This document shows, piece after piece, positions 1 to 5,596 of a stretch of 10,978 bases of DNA. How positions within the stretch are numbered: position 1 is the first letter of the stretch; each line of letters begins with the position of its first letter. Made by a program: the position numbers and the translations under genes. This DNA is from UBA1227 sp964539045 (GTDB taxonomy: Bacteria; Bacillota; Clostridia; Oscillospirales; Acutalibacteraceae): positions 1 to 10,978 of the forward strand of contig CAZIHW010000003.1 in the NCBI GenBank assembly GCA_964539045.1, in the 5' to 3' direction. The notes below the pieces were generated by a model. It saw only the letters and a program-made list of their open reading frames with translations. It searched no databases and had not been told where the DNA came from.

Positions 1-4
1 CAAA

Positions 5-34
5 TTGACAAAGAGTTGTAGCATGTAGTAAAAT
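5..34 (+). promoter_or_regulatory. Sigma-A-type promoter of the hybrid histidine kinase gene
   Basis: A perfect -35 box TTGACA (5-10) is followed after 18 bp by TAAAAT (29-34), a five-of-six match to the -10 consensus. Transcription would begin near position 41, giving a leader of about 40 nt before the GTG start at 80. This implies that the kinase gene has its own promoter. Sequence further upstream is outside the window, so upstream operators cannot be judged. Confidence 0.6.
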
Positions 35-79
35 ATTTAGTACGCTAGGGACATGTGCATCAGTAAAGGAGTTTTGCAG

Positions 80-2644
80 GTGGAGAAAACGAACAAGGGC
101 GAAAAGAAATTATTTGTACGCGGTTTTGTTTGCATCATTTCTGTTTGTATTGTCATTTTTGTTATGCTTTCTATTTACATGACTTCTCAAACCGAAAAAA
201 CAGTCTCAGAAGTCAGTGACATCTATCTCAAAGAGATAAGCAAACAGGTACAAGAAAAATTTTACACCGTAATAGATCTTCGTTTAGACCAGCTTGACGG
301 AGTATACAAACGCACGCCGCCAAAGTCTGAAAATACCAGAGAAGAAAGACTCGAACAATTAAGGATCAGCGCCGAAGTAAGAGGATTTAGGGCACTTGGC
401 TTCCTATCGGAAGATGGGGACTATGAATCCATATACGGTAAAAAAATAACTCTGGACAATAAAGAGCAAGCCATTGATTCTCTTAAAAATGACGGCAAGC
501 TTATAACAAGTGGATATGATGCCGACGGTAAGGCCAGTCTTCTTATAGGTATAGAAGCAGCCTACGAGATGAGTGACGGAAATAAAAGCATATCTTTGAT
601 TGCCGCAATTCCTATGGAGTACCTTAACGATGCACTGTTTTTATTAAACGATGAAACTAAAATGCATTTTCATATCATTGACAGAGATGGCAAGATGATA
701 GTTGAAGACCCGGAAGTAACTAACGGTAACTATTACTCTTATCTCTTGTCAGGTTACGATCCTTCTTCGAACGACTCCGAGAAGGAACTCATTAATGATA
801 TGAGAAATAAAATTACGGATGCCGACGATTTTTATTTCCCGCTAAATCATAACAGCGAAGAAAAGTATATATATACCACAATGCTTATTGGGGATTATGA
901 CGATTTGGACTGGTATCTTGTCTCTGTTATGCCCAAGACTTTGTTAAGCGAAACCATCGCTAAAATGGACTCCGAGCGCACTATAGCGACCATATTAGCC
1001 TTAGTTGTTATTATCATTGTTATGTTCGCCTTGTTCTATGTATATTATAAGATCAATGCCAGACAGTTACAGTTGCTGGCAGAAGCAAGAAAAGAGGCAG
1101 AACAGGCAAACCGTGCCAAGAGCGAATTCCTGTCCAGCATGAGCCATGATATACGTACTCCGATGAATGCAATTATCGGTATGACGGAAATTGCTATGCG
1201 CAATACTCATGATTCTAACCGTATAGTGGATTGCCTCAGAAAAATAACGCTGTCCAGCAAACATTTGCTTGGATTAATTAATGACGTTCTTGACATGTCT
1301 AAGATTGAGAGCGGTAAAATGGTGCTCAGTGAGCATACGACATCACTTAAGGGCTTGATGGAAGATATCGTAAATATGATTCAGCCTCAGCTAAAGGAGA
1401 AAAATCACCACTTTGATATATTCATAAGTAATATCATTTCAGAGGATGTCATTGCCGACAGCGTCAGAGTAAACCAGATCTTAATTAATCTTTTATCCAA
1501 TGCAGTTAAGTATACTCCCGAAGATGGAAAAATTTACGTATACATGAATCAGGAACCGTCGCCGAAGGGTGATAATTATGTACGTACCAACTTCATTGTA
1601 AAAGATACAGGAATAGGTATGTCAGAGGAATTCCAGAAAAAGGTGTATGAAACATTTTCAAGAGAGGATACAGAGTATATCGAGCAAATAACAGGCACCG
1701 GTCTCGGAATGGCAATCACTAAGTCAATCGTTGATATCATGGGTGGTAGTATTGAGCTTCAGAGCGAACTGAACAAAGGAAGTGAATTCCATGTTACCCT
1801 TGATTTCGCTAAGAGTAATATGAAAGAAAGTGACTTGGTGCTTCCTGAATGGAATGTACTTGTAGTTGACGATCATGAGCAGTTGTGCTCCAGTGCTGTT
1901 TCCAACCTTGAGGAACTTGGAGTTCATGCCGAGTCGGCAACAGACGGAAATACAGCCCTGCAGATGATTATAGATAGGCATAATGAGGACAAAGATTTTA
2001 ATTTTGTTCTTGTTGACTGGAAGATGCCGCAAATGGACGGAATAGAGCTGATACGCCAAATCCGTGACAAAGTGGGCAAAAACATCTCTATATTCCTTAT
2101 TTCCGCATATGCATGGAGTGATGTGGAAGATGAACTTAATTCAGAATTTTTCGAAGGATTCATTCCGAAGCCACTGTTCAAATCCACATTGTATGAGCAT
2201 TTAGGCCAATATGCTAATGATCAGGAGAGAATTGCAATGGCTCCTCAGGTCAATAATGTAGATTTTACAGGCAAACGGGTTCTCATGGCAGAAGACGTTG
2301 ATATCAACTGGGAAATTGTAAATGAGATAATGTCTGATTACGGACTGGAACTTGAGCATGCGGAAAACGGCCAAAAGTGTGTTGATATGATGAAAGCTTC
2401 ACAGGTTGGCTATTATGACGCAATCTTAATGGACATTCGTATGCCGGTTATGAACGGTTATGAGGCAACCAGAGCGATCCGAAAGCTTGACCGTGCAGAT
2501 AATAAAATCCCGATCATCGCTTTGACTGCTAATGCATTCTCGAACGAGATACAGGAGTGCATAGACAACGGAATGGACGGATATCTTGCAAAACCGATTG
2601 ATGTACAAAAGTGTATACGCATGCTGTCACGTTTTTTGACCTGA
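80..2644 (+). CDS. Membrane hybrid sensor histidine kinase with two receiver domains (Cache-like sensor-HisKA-HATPase-REC-REC)
   Basis: Sensor kinase of 854 aa. TM segments lie at about residues 14-34 and 302-324 and bracket an extracytoplasmic region of about 265 aa, with the size and layout of a Cache-type ligand sensor (inferred). A short coiled-coil linker leads to the H-box SHDIRTP, with phospho-acceptor His356. The N-box NQILINLLSNA (about 465-475), G1 box DTGIGM and G2 box GTGLGM (from 539) make an intact ATPase. Two receivers follow: REC1 (about 591-710; acidic pair Asp597/598, phospho-Asp646, KP motif) and REC2 (about 732-852; Asp785, KP motif). Both look active. There is no C-terminal HPt domain, so phosphate must leave through a separate HPt protein or the receivers act internally. 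Start: an ATG in frame at 53 lacks a ribosome binding site, whereas GTG at 80 has AAAGGAG at 65-71 with 8 nt spacing, so I chose GTG. The ligand and output are unknown. Confidence 0.92.
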   Translation: MEKTNKGEKKLFVRGFVCIISVCIVIFVMLSIYMTSQTEKTVSEVSDIYLKEISKQVQEKFYTVIDLRLDQLDGVYKRTPPKSENTREERLEQLRISAEVRGFRALGFLSEDGDYESIYGKKITLDNKEQAIDSLKNDGKLITSGYDADGKASLLIGIEAAYEMSDGNKSISLIAAIPMEYLNDALFLLNDETKMHFHIIDRDGKMIVEDPEVTNGNYYSYLLSGYDPSSNDSEKELINDMRNKITDADDFYFPLNHNSEEKYIYTTMLIGDYDDLDWYLVSVMPKTLLSETIAKMDSERTIATILALVVIIIVMFALFYVYYKINARQLQLLAEARKEAEQANRAKSEFLSSMSHDIRTPMNAIIGMTEIAMRNTHDSNRIVDCLRKITLSSKHLLGLINDVLDMSKIESGKMVLSEHTTSLKGLMEDIVNMIQPQLKEKNHHFDIFISNIISEDVIADSVRVNQILINLLSNAVKYTPEDGKIYVYMNQEPSPKGDNYVRTNFIVKDTGIGMSEEFQKKVYETFSREDTEYIEQITGTGLGMAITKSIVDIMGGSIELQSELNKGSEFHVTLDFAKSNMKESDLVLPEWNVLVVDDHEQLCSSAVSNLEELGVHAESATDGNTALQMIIDRHNEDKDFNFVLVDWKMPQMDGIELIRQIRDKVGKNISIFLISAYAWSDVEDELNSEFFEGFIPKPLFKSTLYEHLGQYANDQERIAMAPQVNNVDFTGKRVLMAEDVDINWEIVNEIMSDYGLELEHAENGQKCVDMMKASQVGYYDAILMDIRMPVMNGYEATRAIRKLDRADNKIPIIALTANAFSNEIQECIDNGMDGYLAKPIDVQKCIRMLSRFLT

Positions 2645-2710
2645 TATAGAAGGAACTCTTCTTCAGAGCTATAATAAGCTTTCGGCATAGTAAGTTTTCA
2701 GTATAATAAA

Positions 2711-2740
2711 ATCCCGCAGCCATTAATCGGGCTGCGGGAT
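2711..2740. terminator. Bidirectional Rho-independent terminator between convergent genes
   Basis: A perfect 10-bp stem ATCCCGCAGC/GCTGCGGGAT (2711-2720 with 2731-2740) encloses a 10-nt loop. On the + strand it is followed by TTGTTTT and ends the kinase transcript. On the - strand it is followed by TTTATTATAC and can end the DUF3169-like gene transcript, whose stop lies 11 bp away. Confidence 0.88.
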
Positions 2741-2750
2741 TTGTTTTATA

Positions 2751-3545
2751 CTATCTTACTTCTCTTCCGGTCTTTGAATACTTAAATGCCTCCCTACAAT
2801 AGGATGCATGATTGACAAACCATATAGCACATACAACAAGTGAAGGTAAGAATCCGATACCGAAAATAAGTGCACTTACAGCGAGTGCTATCGCAAGTGT
2901 TGAACATATTATATTCGTAGCACCGTAAGCCTTATATGCACACTTACCTATTAAAATTTTCTCGGCCTCGTCACAGCTGTCAACCCACTTCTTCTGAAAC
3001 TTCATATCGTAAACTGAAGCTGTTTTTTCGGGATTTGCCTTTTTGGTAGCATCCACGCACTTTTGCTGAATCAGTATAGCCTCAATCAAAATTCCCAAAA
3101 AGGCTGCAATGCTGACAAAAAAGGGAATGATATTTTTTTCGTTCTGGAAAATTGAAAAGCCACCTGAATATGATGCTGCTATAAGAAAATACGATAAGAT
3201 AAGTGCCGCATCGGCAATCCACATTGCAACACAAAGTTTTTCATCGGCTGTATCATAAACTTCCTCGTCCTCACCGTCCCATGCAGAAAGCAGATTGTTT
3301 GCCTTCTTATACAGCGAAACAGAAATGATCGGCATGATAATTGCTAAGGCCAACATAATCCATGGTGCTATACGCATCCCGAAAAATCCCGCGGCAGTTT
3401 TTATAACGCCTGACAGGGAATCCACCCCATATTTGGCTGAAAAAAATCCTATTCCGCCGCCTACTATAAAGGCTAAAATCATTATAAGTATAAACTTTGG
3501 CAGCGCCTTACGGTTAGCCATCTTAATCTCATTATTCTTGTCCAT
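2751..3545 (-). CDS. DUF3169-like six-TM membrane protein, partner of the upstream XRE regulator
   Basis: Integral membrane protein of 264 aa and unknown biochemical function. After a short polar N terminus, hydrophobic segments occur near residues 15-35, 52-78, 103-127, 138-160, and as a pair at about 210-250, giving six predicted TM helices. A charged acidic stretch (about 85-100) sits between TM2 and TM3 and a Lys-rich cytoplasmic stretch (about 163-205) between TM4 and TM5. Size, topology and linkage to a small XRE-type HTH gene match the DUF3169 family of Firmicutes; this is family recognition by eye, not a database match. The start ATG has AGGAGG (3555-3560) 9 nt upstream. The gene begins inside the end of the regulator gene (14-nt overlap), so the two are co-transcribed and probably translationally coupled. 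The pair is probably controlled by the operator array upstream of the regulator. Confidence 0.8.
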   Translation of the reverse strand: MDKNNEIKMANRKALPKFILIMILAFIVGGGIGFFSAKYGVDSLSGVIKTAAGFFGMRIAPWIMLALAIIMPIISVSLYKKANNLLSAWDGEDEEVYDTADEKLCVAMWIADAALILSYFLIAASYSGGFSIFQNEKNIIPFFVSIAAFLGILIEAILIQQKCVDATKKANPEKTASVYDMKFQKKWVDSCDEAEKILIGKCAYKAYGATNIICSTLAIALAVSALIFGIGFLPSLVVCAIWFVNHASYCREAFKYSKTGREVR

Positions 3546-3753
3546 TTTCCACGTCCTCCTGTAAATAAAATACTTCCTCCACCGAGACTCCGCATACCTT
3601 TGCTATAGTCAGGGCAAGTGTAACAGACGGTGAATAGTCACCGCGCTCTATAAGACTTATCGTCTGTCTTGAAACACCGCACAGCCGTCCCATCTCCTGT
3701 TGATTGACATTCAATGCAGCTCTGCGTTCTTTCAATCGGTTTCGCAGTACCAT
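3532..3753 (-). CDS. Small XRE-family HTH transcriptional regulator (probable autorepressor)
   Basis: Cytoplasmic DNA-binding protein of 73 aa, consisting almost entirely of a Cro/CI-type helix-turn-helix. The stretch NQQEMGRLCGVSRQTISLIE (about residues 17-36) holds the recognition helix, followed by the family-typical SPSVTLALTIAKVCGVSVEEVF. The frame stays open to 3861, but the real start is the ATG at 3753. It is preceded by AAGGAGG (3760-3766) at 6 nt, and everything upstream in frame is promoter and operator DNA. The closest relatives by pattern are the very short YozG/YgzD-like regulators. The gene overlaps the downstream DUF3169-like gene by 14 nt. Three palindromes in its leader make autoregulation likely (inference). 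There is no ligand-binding domain, so the inducing signal probably comes through the membrane partner or another protein. Confidence 0.9.
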   Translation of the reverse strand: MVLRNRLKERRAALNVNQQEMGRLCGVSRQTISLIERGDYSPSVTLALTIAKVCGVSVEEVFYLQEDVENGQE

Positions 3754-3768
3754 AAGCTTCCTCCTTGC

Positions 3769-3784
3769 GACAATTTTAATTGTC
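3769..3784. promoter_or_regulatory. Operator palindrome 1 of the HTH/DUF3169 operon
   Basis: GACAATTTTAATTGTC: two perfect 7-bp arms (GACAATT/AATTGTC) around a 2-bp centre. It is the site nearest the regulator start and ends 2 bp upstream of its Shine-Dalgarno. It is one of three phased copies; binding by the encoded HTH protein is inferred. Confidence 0.65.
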
Positions 3785-3789
3785 TTTTC

Positions 3790-3805
3790 GACAACAATGA
3801 TTGTC
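3790..3805. promoter_or_regulatory. Operator palindrome 2 of the HTH/DUF3169 operon
   Basis: GACAACAATGATTGTC: the outer 5-bp arms GACAA/TTGTC are conserved and the middle is degenerate. It starts exactly 21 bp after copy 1, with a 5-bp T-rich spacer (TTTTC). It is the weakest of the three copies, which suggests that GACAA/TTGTC is the recognised half-site. Confidence 0.62.
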
Positions 3806-3809
3806 TTTT

Positions 3810-3827
3810 TGACAAATATATTTGTCA
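3810..3827. promoter_or_regulatory. Operator palindrome 3, at the predicted transcription start
   Basis: TGACAAATATATTTGTCA is a perfect 18-bp palindrome. Its 16-bp core (3811-3826) starts exactly 21 bp after copy 2, with a TTTTT spacer. It lies just downstream of the -10 box and overlaps the expected +1 near 3826, so a bound repressor would block initiation. Confidence 0.7.
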
Positions 3828-3832
3828 TTTTC

Positions 3833-3861
3833 ATTGTATTATAGCAAAAACAATATGTCAA
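3833..3861 (-). promoter_or_regulatory. Promoter of the HTH/DUF3169 operon
   Basis: On the - strand a perfect -35 TTGACA (3861-3856) is followed after 17 bp by TACAAT (3838-3833). A better-looking TATAAT lies at 3843-3838, but only 12 bp from the -35, so TACAAT is the likelier -10. The start would fall near 3826, at the edge of operator 3. Confidence 0.7.
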
Positions 3862-3880
3862 TACTAATTTGTTTCAACGT

Positions 3881-3909
3881 AAAAAGACCACCTCTCAGCA
3901 GGTGGTCTT
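3881..3909 (-). terminator. Rho-independent terminator of the 91-aa gene
   Basis: A perfect 10-bp stem AAGACCACCT/AGGTGGTCTT (3884-3893 with 3900-3909) with a 6-nt loop is followed on the - strand by a run of T (3885-3881). It lies 20 bp past the stop of the 91-aa gene and insulates the HTH operon promoter from upstream transcription. Confidence 0.85.
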
Positions 3910-3929
3910 GAATAATTATTTACCAGACT

Positions 3930-4205
3930 TCACATTGGTTTTGTTTCTTCGTCCGGCTTCACTTTTTTCGCCTGCGCAGCAGTATACTCTGCCATGGCTC
4001 TTGATTTCCAGGCAAATGACTCTGCCTTATCTCCTATCTGCTCATATGCCGCGGACAAATACTCCATCAACCTCTTTTTATCATTCGGCGGTATTTCAAA
4101 TCCCGACCTGAGATAGCCCTCAACTGTACTTATGTATCGTTCCCACACTCCGCAAAACTGTGTGCCGGAAAATAGTTTTTCGGTCAATAATTCAATTTTA
4201 CTCAT
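3930..4205 (-). CDS. Hypothetical 91-aa helical cytoplasmic protein
   Basis: I do not recognise the family. The protein is 91 aa, starts MSKIELLTEKLF, has no signal peptide or TM segment, and is rich in predicted helix: a first helix, a loop around FEIPPNDKK, then the helix RLMEYLSAAYEQIGDKAESF and a Lys/Glu-rich tail ending KPDEETKPM. It has one cysteine (about residue 18). The open frame extends upstream to 4337, but that part is AT-rich terminator and promoter DNA. The ATG at 4205 has GAGGGG (4213-4218) 7 nt upstream and is preferred. The gene stands alone between the rpmA terminator and its own terminator, so it needs its own promoter in 4206-4290. That stretch is AT-rich and no convincing -35/-10 pair stands out. 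Clean flanking signals support a real gene. Confidence 0.72.
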   Translation of the reverse strand: MSKIELLTEKLFSGTQFCGVWERYISTVEGYLRSGFEIPPNDKKRLMEYLSAAYEQIGDKAESFAWKSRAMAEYTAAQAKKVKPDEETKPM

Positions 4206-4212
4206 ATATTCA

Positions 4213-4235
4213 CCCCTCAAAATATAATATGAGGG
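4213..4235 (-). promoter_or_regulatory. Hairpin covering the ribosome binding site of the 91-aa gene
   Basis: CCCTCA (4214-4219) pairs with TGAGGG (4230-4235) across a 10-nt AT-rich loop. The 3' arm on the - strand is the Shine-Dalgarno GAGGGG itself, so a transcript starting upstream of 4235 would have a masked ribosome binding site. If the AT-rich loop is instead the -10 region, the hairpin is never transcribed. This is weak evidence of translational control. Confidence 0.3.
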
Positions 4236-4292
4236 CAAAAAATAAAAAGTTACAACATATAATACACATATATAAATAAAAAATACATAAAT

Positions 4293-4330
4293 AAAAAAAG
4301 CAGGTGGATTTAAAATAAATCTACCTGCTT
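4293..4330 (-). terminator. Rho-independent terminator of the rplU-rpmA operon
   Basis: A 15-bp stem with one mismatch (4298-4312 against 4316-4330, arms AAGCAGGT.GATTTA and TAAATC.ACCTGCTT) has a 3-nt loop. It is followed on the - strand by seven T (4299-4293), two of which belong to the stem. It lies 24 bp after the rpmA stop, so rpmA is the last gene of its operon. Confidence 0.85.
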
Positions 4331-4353
4331 TATGCACTTAAACTTATGCGTTA

Positions 4354-4617
4354 TTACTGCTCTTCAACGGCGTAAACAGAAACCTTCTTACGATCCTTGC
4401 CGAGACGCTCAAATTTAACGCGTCCGTCAATCTTTGCGAAGAGTGTGTCATCTGAACCACGGCCAACATTGTTGCCCGGATGGATGTGTGTTCCTCTCTG
4501 CTTTACGAGAATGTTACCTGCGAGTACGAACTGGCCATCAGCTCTCTTAACACCGAGGCGTTTTGACTCTGAATCACGACCGTTACGGGTAGAACCCATA
4601 CCTTTCTTATGTGCCAT
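4354..4617 (-). CDS. rpmA: 50S ribosomal protein bL27
   Basis: bL27 (87 aa) is a large-subunit protein whose flexible N terminus reaches toward the peptidyl transferase centre and helps hold tRNA. The family signature is intact: GSTRNGRDSESKRLGVKRADGQ, split here as GSTRNGRDSE and KRLGVKRADG, then RQRGT-type QRGTHIHPG, NVGRGSDDTLFAKIDG and KFERLGKDRKKVSVY. The protein starts MAHKKG. In many Firmicutes bL27 is made with an extra N-terminal segment ending QFF or LF just before A-x-KKG, removed by the Prp protease. Here an in-frame TAA (4624-4626) three codons upstream of the ATG rules out such an extension. AAGGGAG (4629-4635) lies 11 nt upstream. The gene is 20 nt downstream of rplU in the same operon, without prp between them. 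Confidence 0.98.
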   Translation of the reverse strand: MAHKKGMGSTRNGRDSESKRLGVKRADGQFVLAGNILVKQRGTHIHPGNNVGRGSDDTLFAKIDGRVKFERLGKDRKKVSVYAVEEQ

Positions 4618-4637
4618 AGAAACTTACACTCCCTTCA

Positions 4638-5090
4638 TTATTCAGCTGCTTCAGCCTTTTTAGCTTCAGTCTTTTTTGCTTCAGCTTTTTTTGGTTCAGT
4701 CTTAGCTGCTTCAGCCTTTTTTGTCGTCTTCTTAGCAGCCGGCTTTTCTTCTGTATTTGCTTTTGGTGCCTTTGCAGCCTTATCTGAAATCTTTACGATC
4801 TCAAGCTTTGTATACGGCTGTCTATGACCCATCTTGCGTTTCTCATTCTTCTTTGGTTTGTAGGTAAATACTACAACCTTCTTGCCCTTGCCGTTCTTTA
4901 TTGCCTTTGCTTCAACAGTAGCACCCTTTATATAAGGAGCACCAACCTTGAGGCTTTTCTCAGAACCGACAGCAAGAACCTTTTCAAGTGTTACCTTAGC
5001 GTTTTCTTCTACATCGAGCTTCTCAACATAGATAACGTCGCCCTCGGAAACCTTGTACTGCTTTCCGCCTGTTTCAACAATAGCGTACAT
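4638..5090 (-). CDS. rplU: 50S ribosomal protein bL21 with a Lys/Ala-rich C-terminal extension
   Basis: bL21 binds 23S rRNA in the large subunit. The first ~104 residues are a complete, ordinary bL21: MYAIVETGGKQYKV at the N terminus, VGAPYIKGATVEA in the middle, and the hallmark KRKMGHRQPYTKLEIVKI near the core's end. The family usually ends there at about 100-105 aa. This protein continues for about 46 residues of Lys, Ala, Glu and Thr (KAPKANTEEKPAAKK, then repeats like KAEAKKTEAK), giving 150 aa. The tail resembles histone-H1-like tails and is probably disordered; whether it contacts rRNA is unknown. AAGGAA (5101-5106) lies 10 nt before the ATG. The first gene of the rplU-rpmA operon, it is preceded by a strong promoter and a structured leader. 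Confidence 0.97.
   Translation of the reverse strand: MYAIVETGGKQYKVSEGDVIYVEKLDVEENAKVTLEKVLAVGSEKSLKVGAPYIKGATVEAKAIKNGKGKKVVVFTYKPKKNEKRKMGHRQPYTKLEIVKISDKAAKAPKANTEEKPAAKKTTKKAEAAKTEPKKAEAKKTEAKKAEAAE
4649..4723. repeat. Five tandem 15-bp units encoding the bL21 tail
   Basis: Five consecutive 15-bp units read on the + strand as CTTCAGCCTTTTTAG, CTTCAGTCTTTTTTG, CTTCAGCTTTTTTTG, GTTCAGTCTTAGCTG and CTTCAGCCTTTTTTG. Each encodes five residues on the - strand (KAEAK, KTEAK and similar). A partial unit (TTCAGCTG) lies at 4641-4648. The unit is a multiple of three, so copy-number change would lengthen or shorten the tail without a frameshift. Confidence 0.8.
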
Positions 5091-5180
5091 GTGTTCTTCA
5101 TTCCTTTTATTAAGACTCGCTACGACGGGTGGAATCGTTTCTCTTCAAAGGGCAAAATCGCCCAACCCGGAATATGCGGC
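5091..5180 (-). ncRNA. Candidate L21-leader-type regulatory 5' UTR of rplU
   Basis: The predicted transcript has a leader of about 90 nt before rplU. Two nested helices are visible: a hairpin GGGC-GAUUUU-GCCC (5163-5150 on the - strand), and an outer helix CGGGU (5169-5165) with ACCCG (5130-5126) enclosing it plus the stretch UUUGAAGAGAAACGAUUCC. A short UCG-UAG-CGA triloop may follow. Autoregulatory L21 leaders are known upstream of rplU in Firmicutes. Position and compact structure fit, but I could not compare with the family model, so the assignment is tentative. Confidence 0.5.
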
Positions 5181-5186
5181 TTGAGT

Positions 5187-5215
5187 ATTATAACACAGCC
5201 ATGTCAAGTAGTCAA
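5187..5215 (-). promoter_or_regulatory. Strong promoter of the rplU-rpmA operon
   Basis: On the - strand TTGACT (5215-5210), a 17-bp spacer and a perfect TATAAT (5192-5187) are seen, with an extended -10 TG one base upstream of TATAAT. Transcription should start near 5180. The -35 lies in the AT-rich tail of the preceding operon's terminator, so the two operons abut. Confidence 0.85.
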
Positions 5216-5232
5216 CTAATTATTTATATATA

Positions 5233-5259
5233 AAGGGACGCCGAATATGGCGCCCCCTT
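5233..5259 (-). terminator. Terminator of the M16 peptidase-lgt operon
   Basis: On the - strand AAGGGGGCGCC (5259-5249) pairs with GGCGTCCCTT (5242-5233) with one bulged G, a G-U pair and a 6-nt loop. It is followed by TATATATAAATAATT. The tail is AT-rich rather than a pure T run. It lies 10 bp past the stop of the 108-aa gene. Confidence 0.7.
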
Positions 5260-5269
5260 GCACAAAATA

Positions 5270-5596
5270 TTAAAGTTTGCCTAAAGCTTTCTTTCTCTGC
5301 TTGATTTTCTTCTTTGAGAAGAACTGCTTTTTGAGCTGTTTCTTTATTTTCTTCTTCATCTTTGTCTTGCGCTTAAGTTTTTTCGCCGCAGCACTGGCGA
5401 GCTTTGCTTCTTTTGCCGCATCAGCAGCCTGTTGTTGCTTAGCCTTCTTAGCCTCGGCCTTCTCAACGCGGGCATCATGCTTCTCCTGCTTTTTCTCGGC
5501 CTTGCGAAGCTTCTTTATCTCTCTTTTTGTGAGTTCAAGTTCCTGTGCCGGAGCCTCTCCCTCTCCTGATTCAATTATGAGTTTCTTCTTGCTCAT
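5270..5596 (-). CDS. Hypothetical 108-aa extremely lysine-rich protein
   Basis: I do not recognise a family. Of 108 residues, 35 are Lys and 5 Arg. A short acidic N-terminal part (ESGEGEAPAQELEL) is followed by a long charged, probably helical or coiled-coil stretch (KLRKAEKKQEKHDARVEKAE, then an Ala/Gln-rich part). The strongly basic tail is rich in KKK and KKI motifs and ends KKALGKL. There is no TM or signal peptide. The composition suggests nucleic-acid or ribosome contact, but this is only inference. The start has a perfect AGGAGG (5606-5611) 9 nt upstream, embedded in the end of lgt, and the gene overlaps lgt by 26 nt. A terminator follows the stop. These signals favour a translated gene despite its low complexity. 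The antisense frame is open only because Lys codons reverse to Phe/Leu codons. Confidence 0.7.
   Translation of the reverse strand: MSKKKLIIESGEGEAPAQELELTKREIKKLRKAEKKQEKHDARVEKAEAKKAKQQQAADAAKEAKLASAAAKKLKRKTKMKKKIKKQLKKQFFSKKKIKQRKKALGKL

Noticed and set aside
53..79. ATG at 53 as the kinase start
   Set aside because: It has no Shine-Dalgarno; the codons from 53 to 79 contain the ribosome binding site AAAGGAG of the GTG at 80.
2665..2707. TATAAT-like boxes after the kinase gene (2670-2675 and 2702-2707) as promoters
   Set aside because: They have no adequate -35, and on the + strand they lead only into the terminator, with no gene after it.
3838..3843. TATAAT as the -10 of the HTH promoter
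   Set aside because: It is only 12 bp from the perfect TTGACA; TACAAT at 3833-3838 gives the normal 17-bp spacing.
3754..3861. N-terminal extension of the HTH regulator
   Set aside because: The open frame there is the promoter and three operator palindromes; the ATG at 3753 has a perfect ribosome binding site.
4206..4337. Hydrophobic N-terminal extension (apparent signal or TM segment) of the 91-aa protein
   Set aside because: The extension is translated AT-rich DNA and runs into the rpmA terminator; the ATG at 4205 has its own GAGGGG.
4824..5219. + strand ORF of 131 codons across rplU and its promoter
   Set aside because: It lies antisense to a certain gene and its regulatory region, with no start signals.
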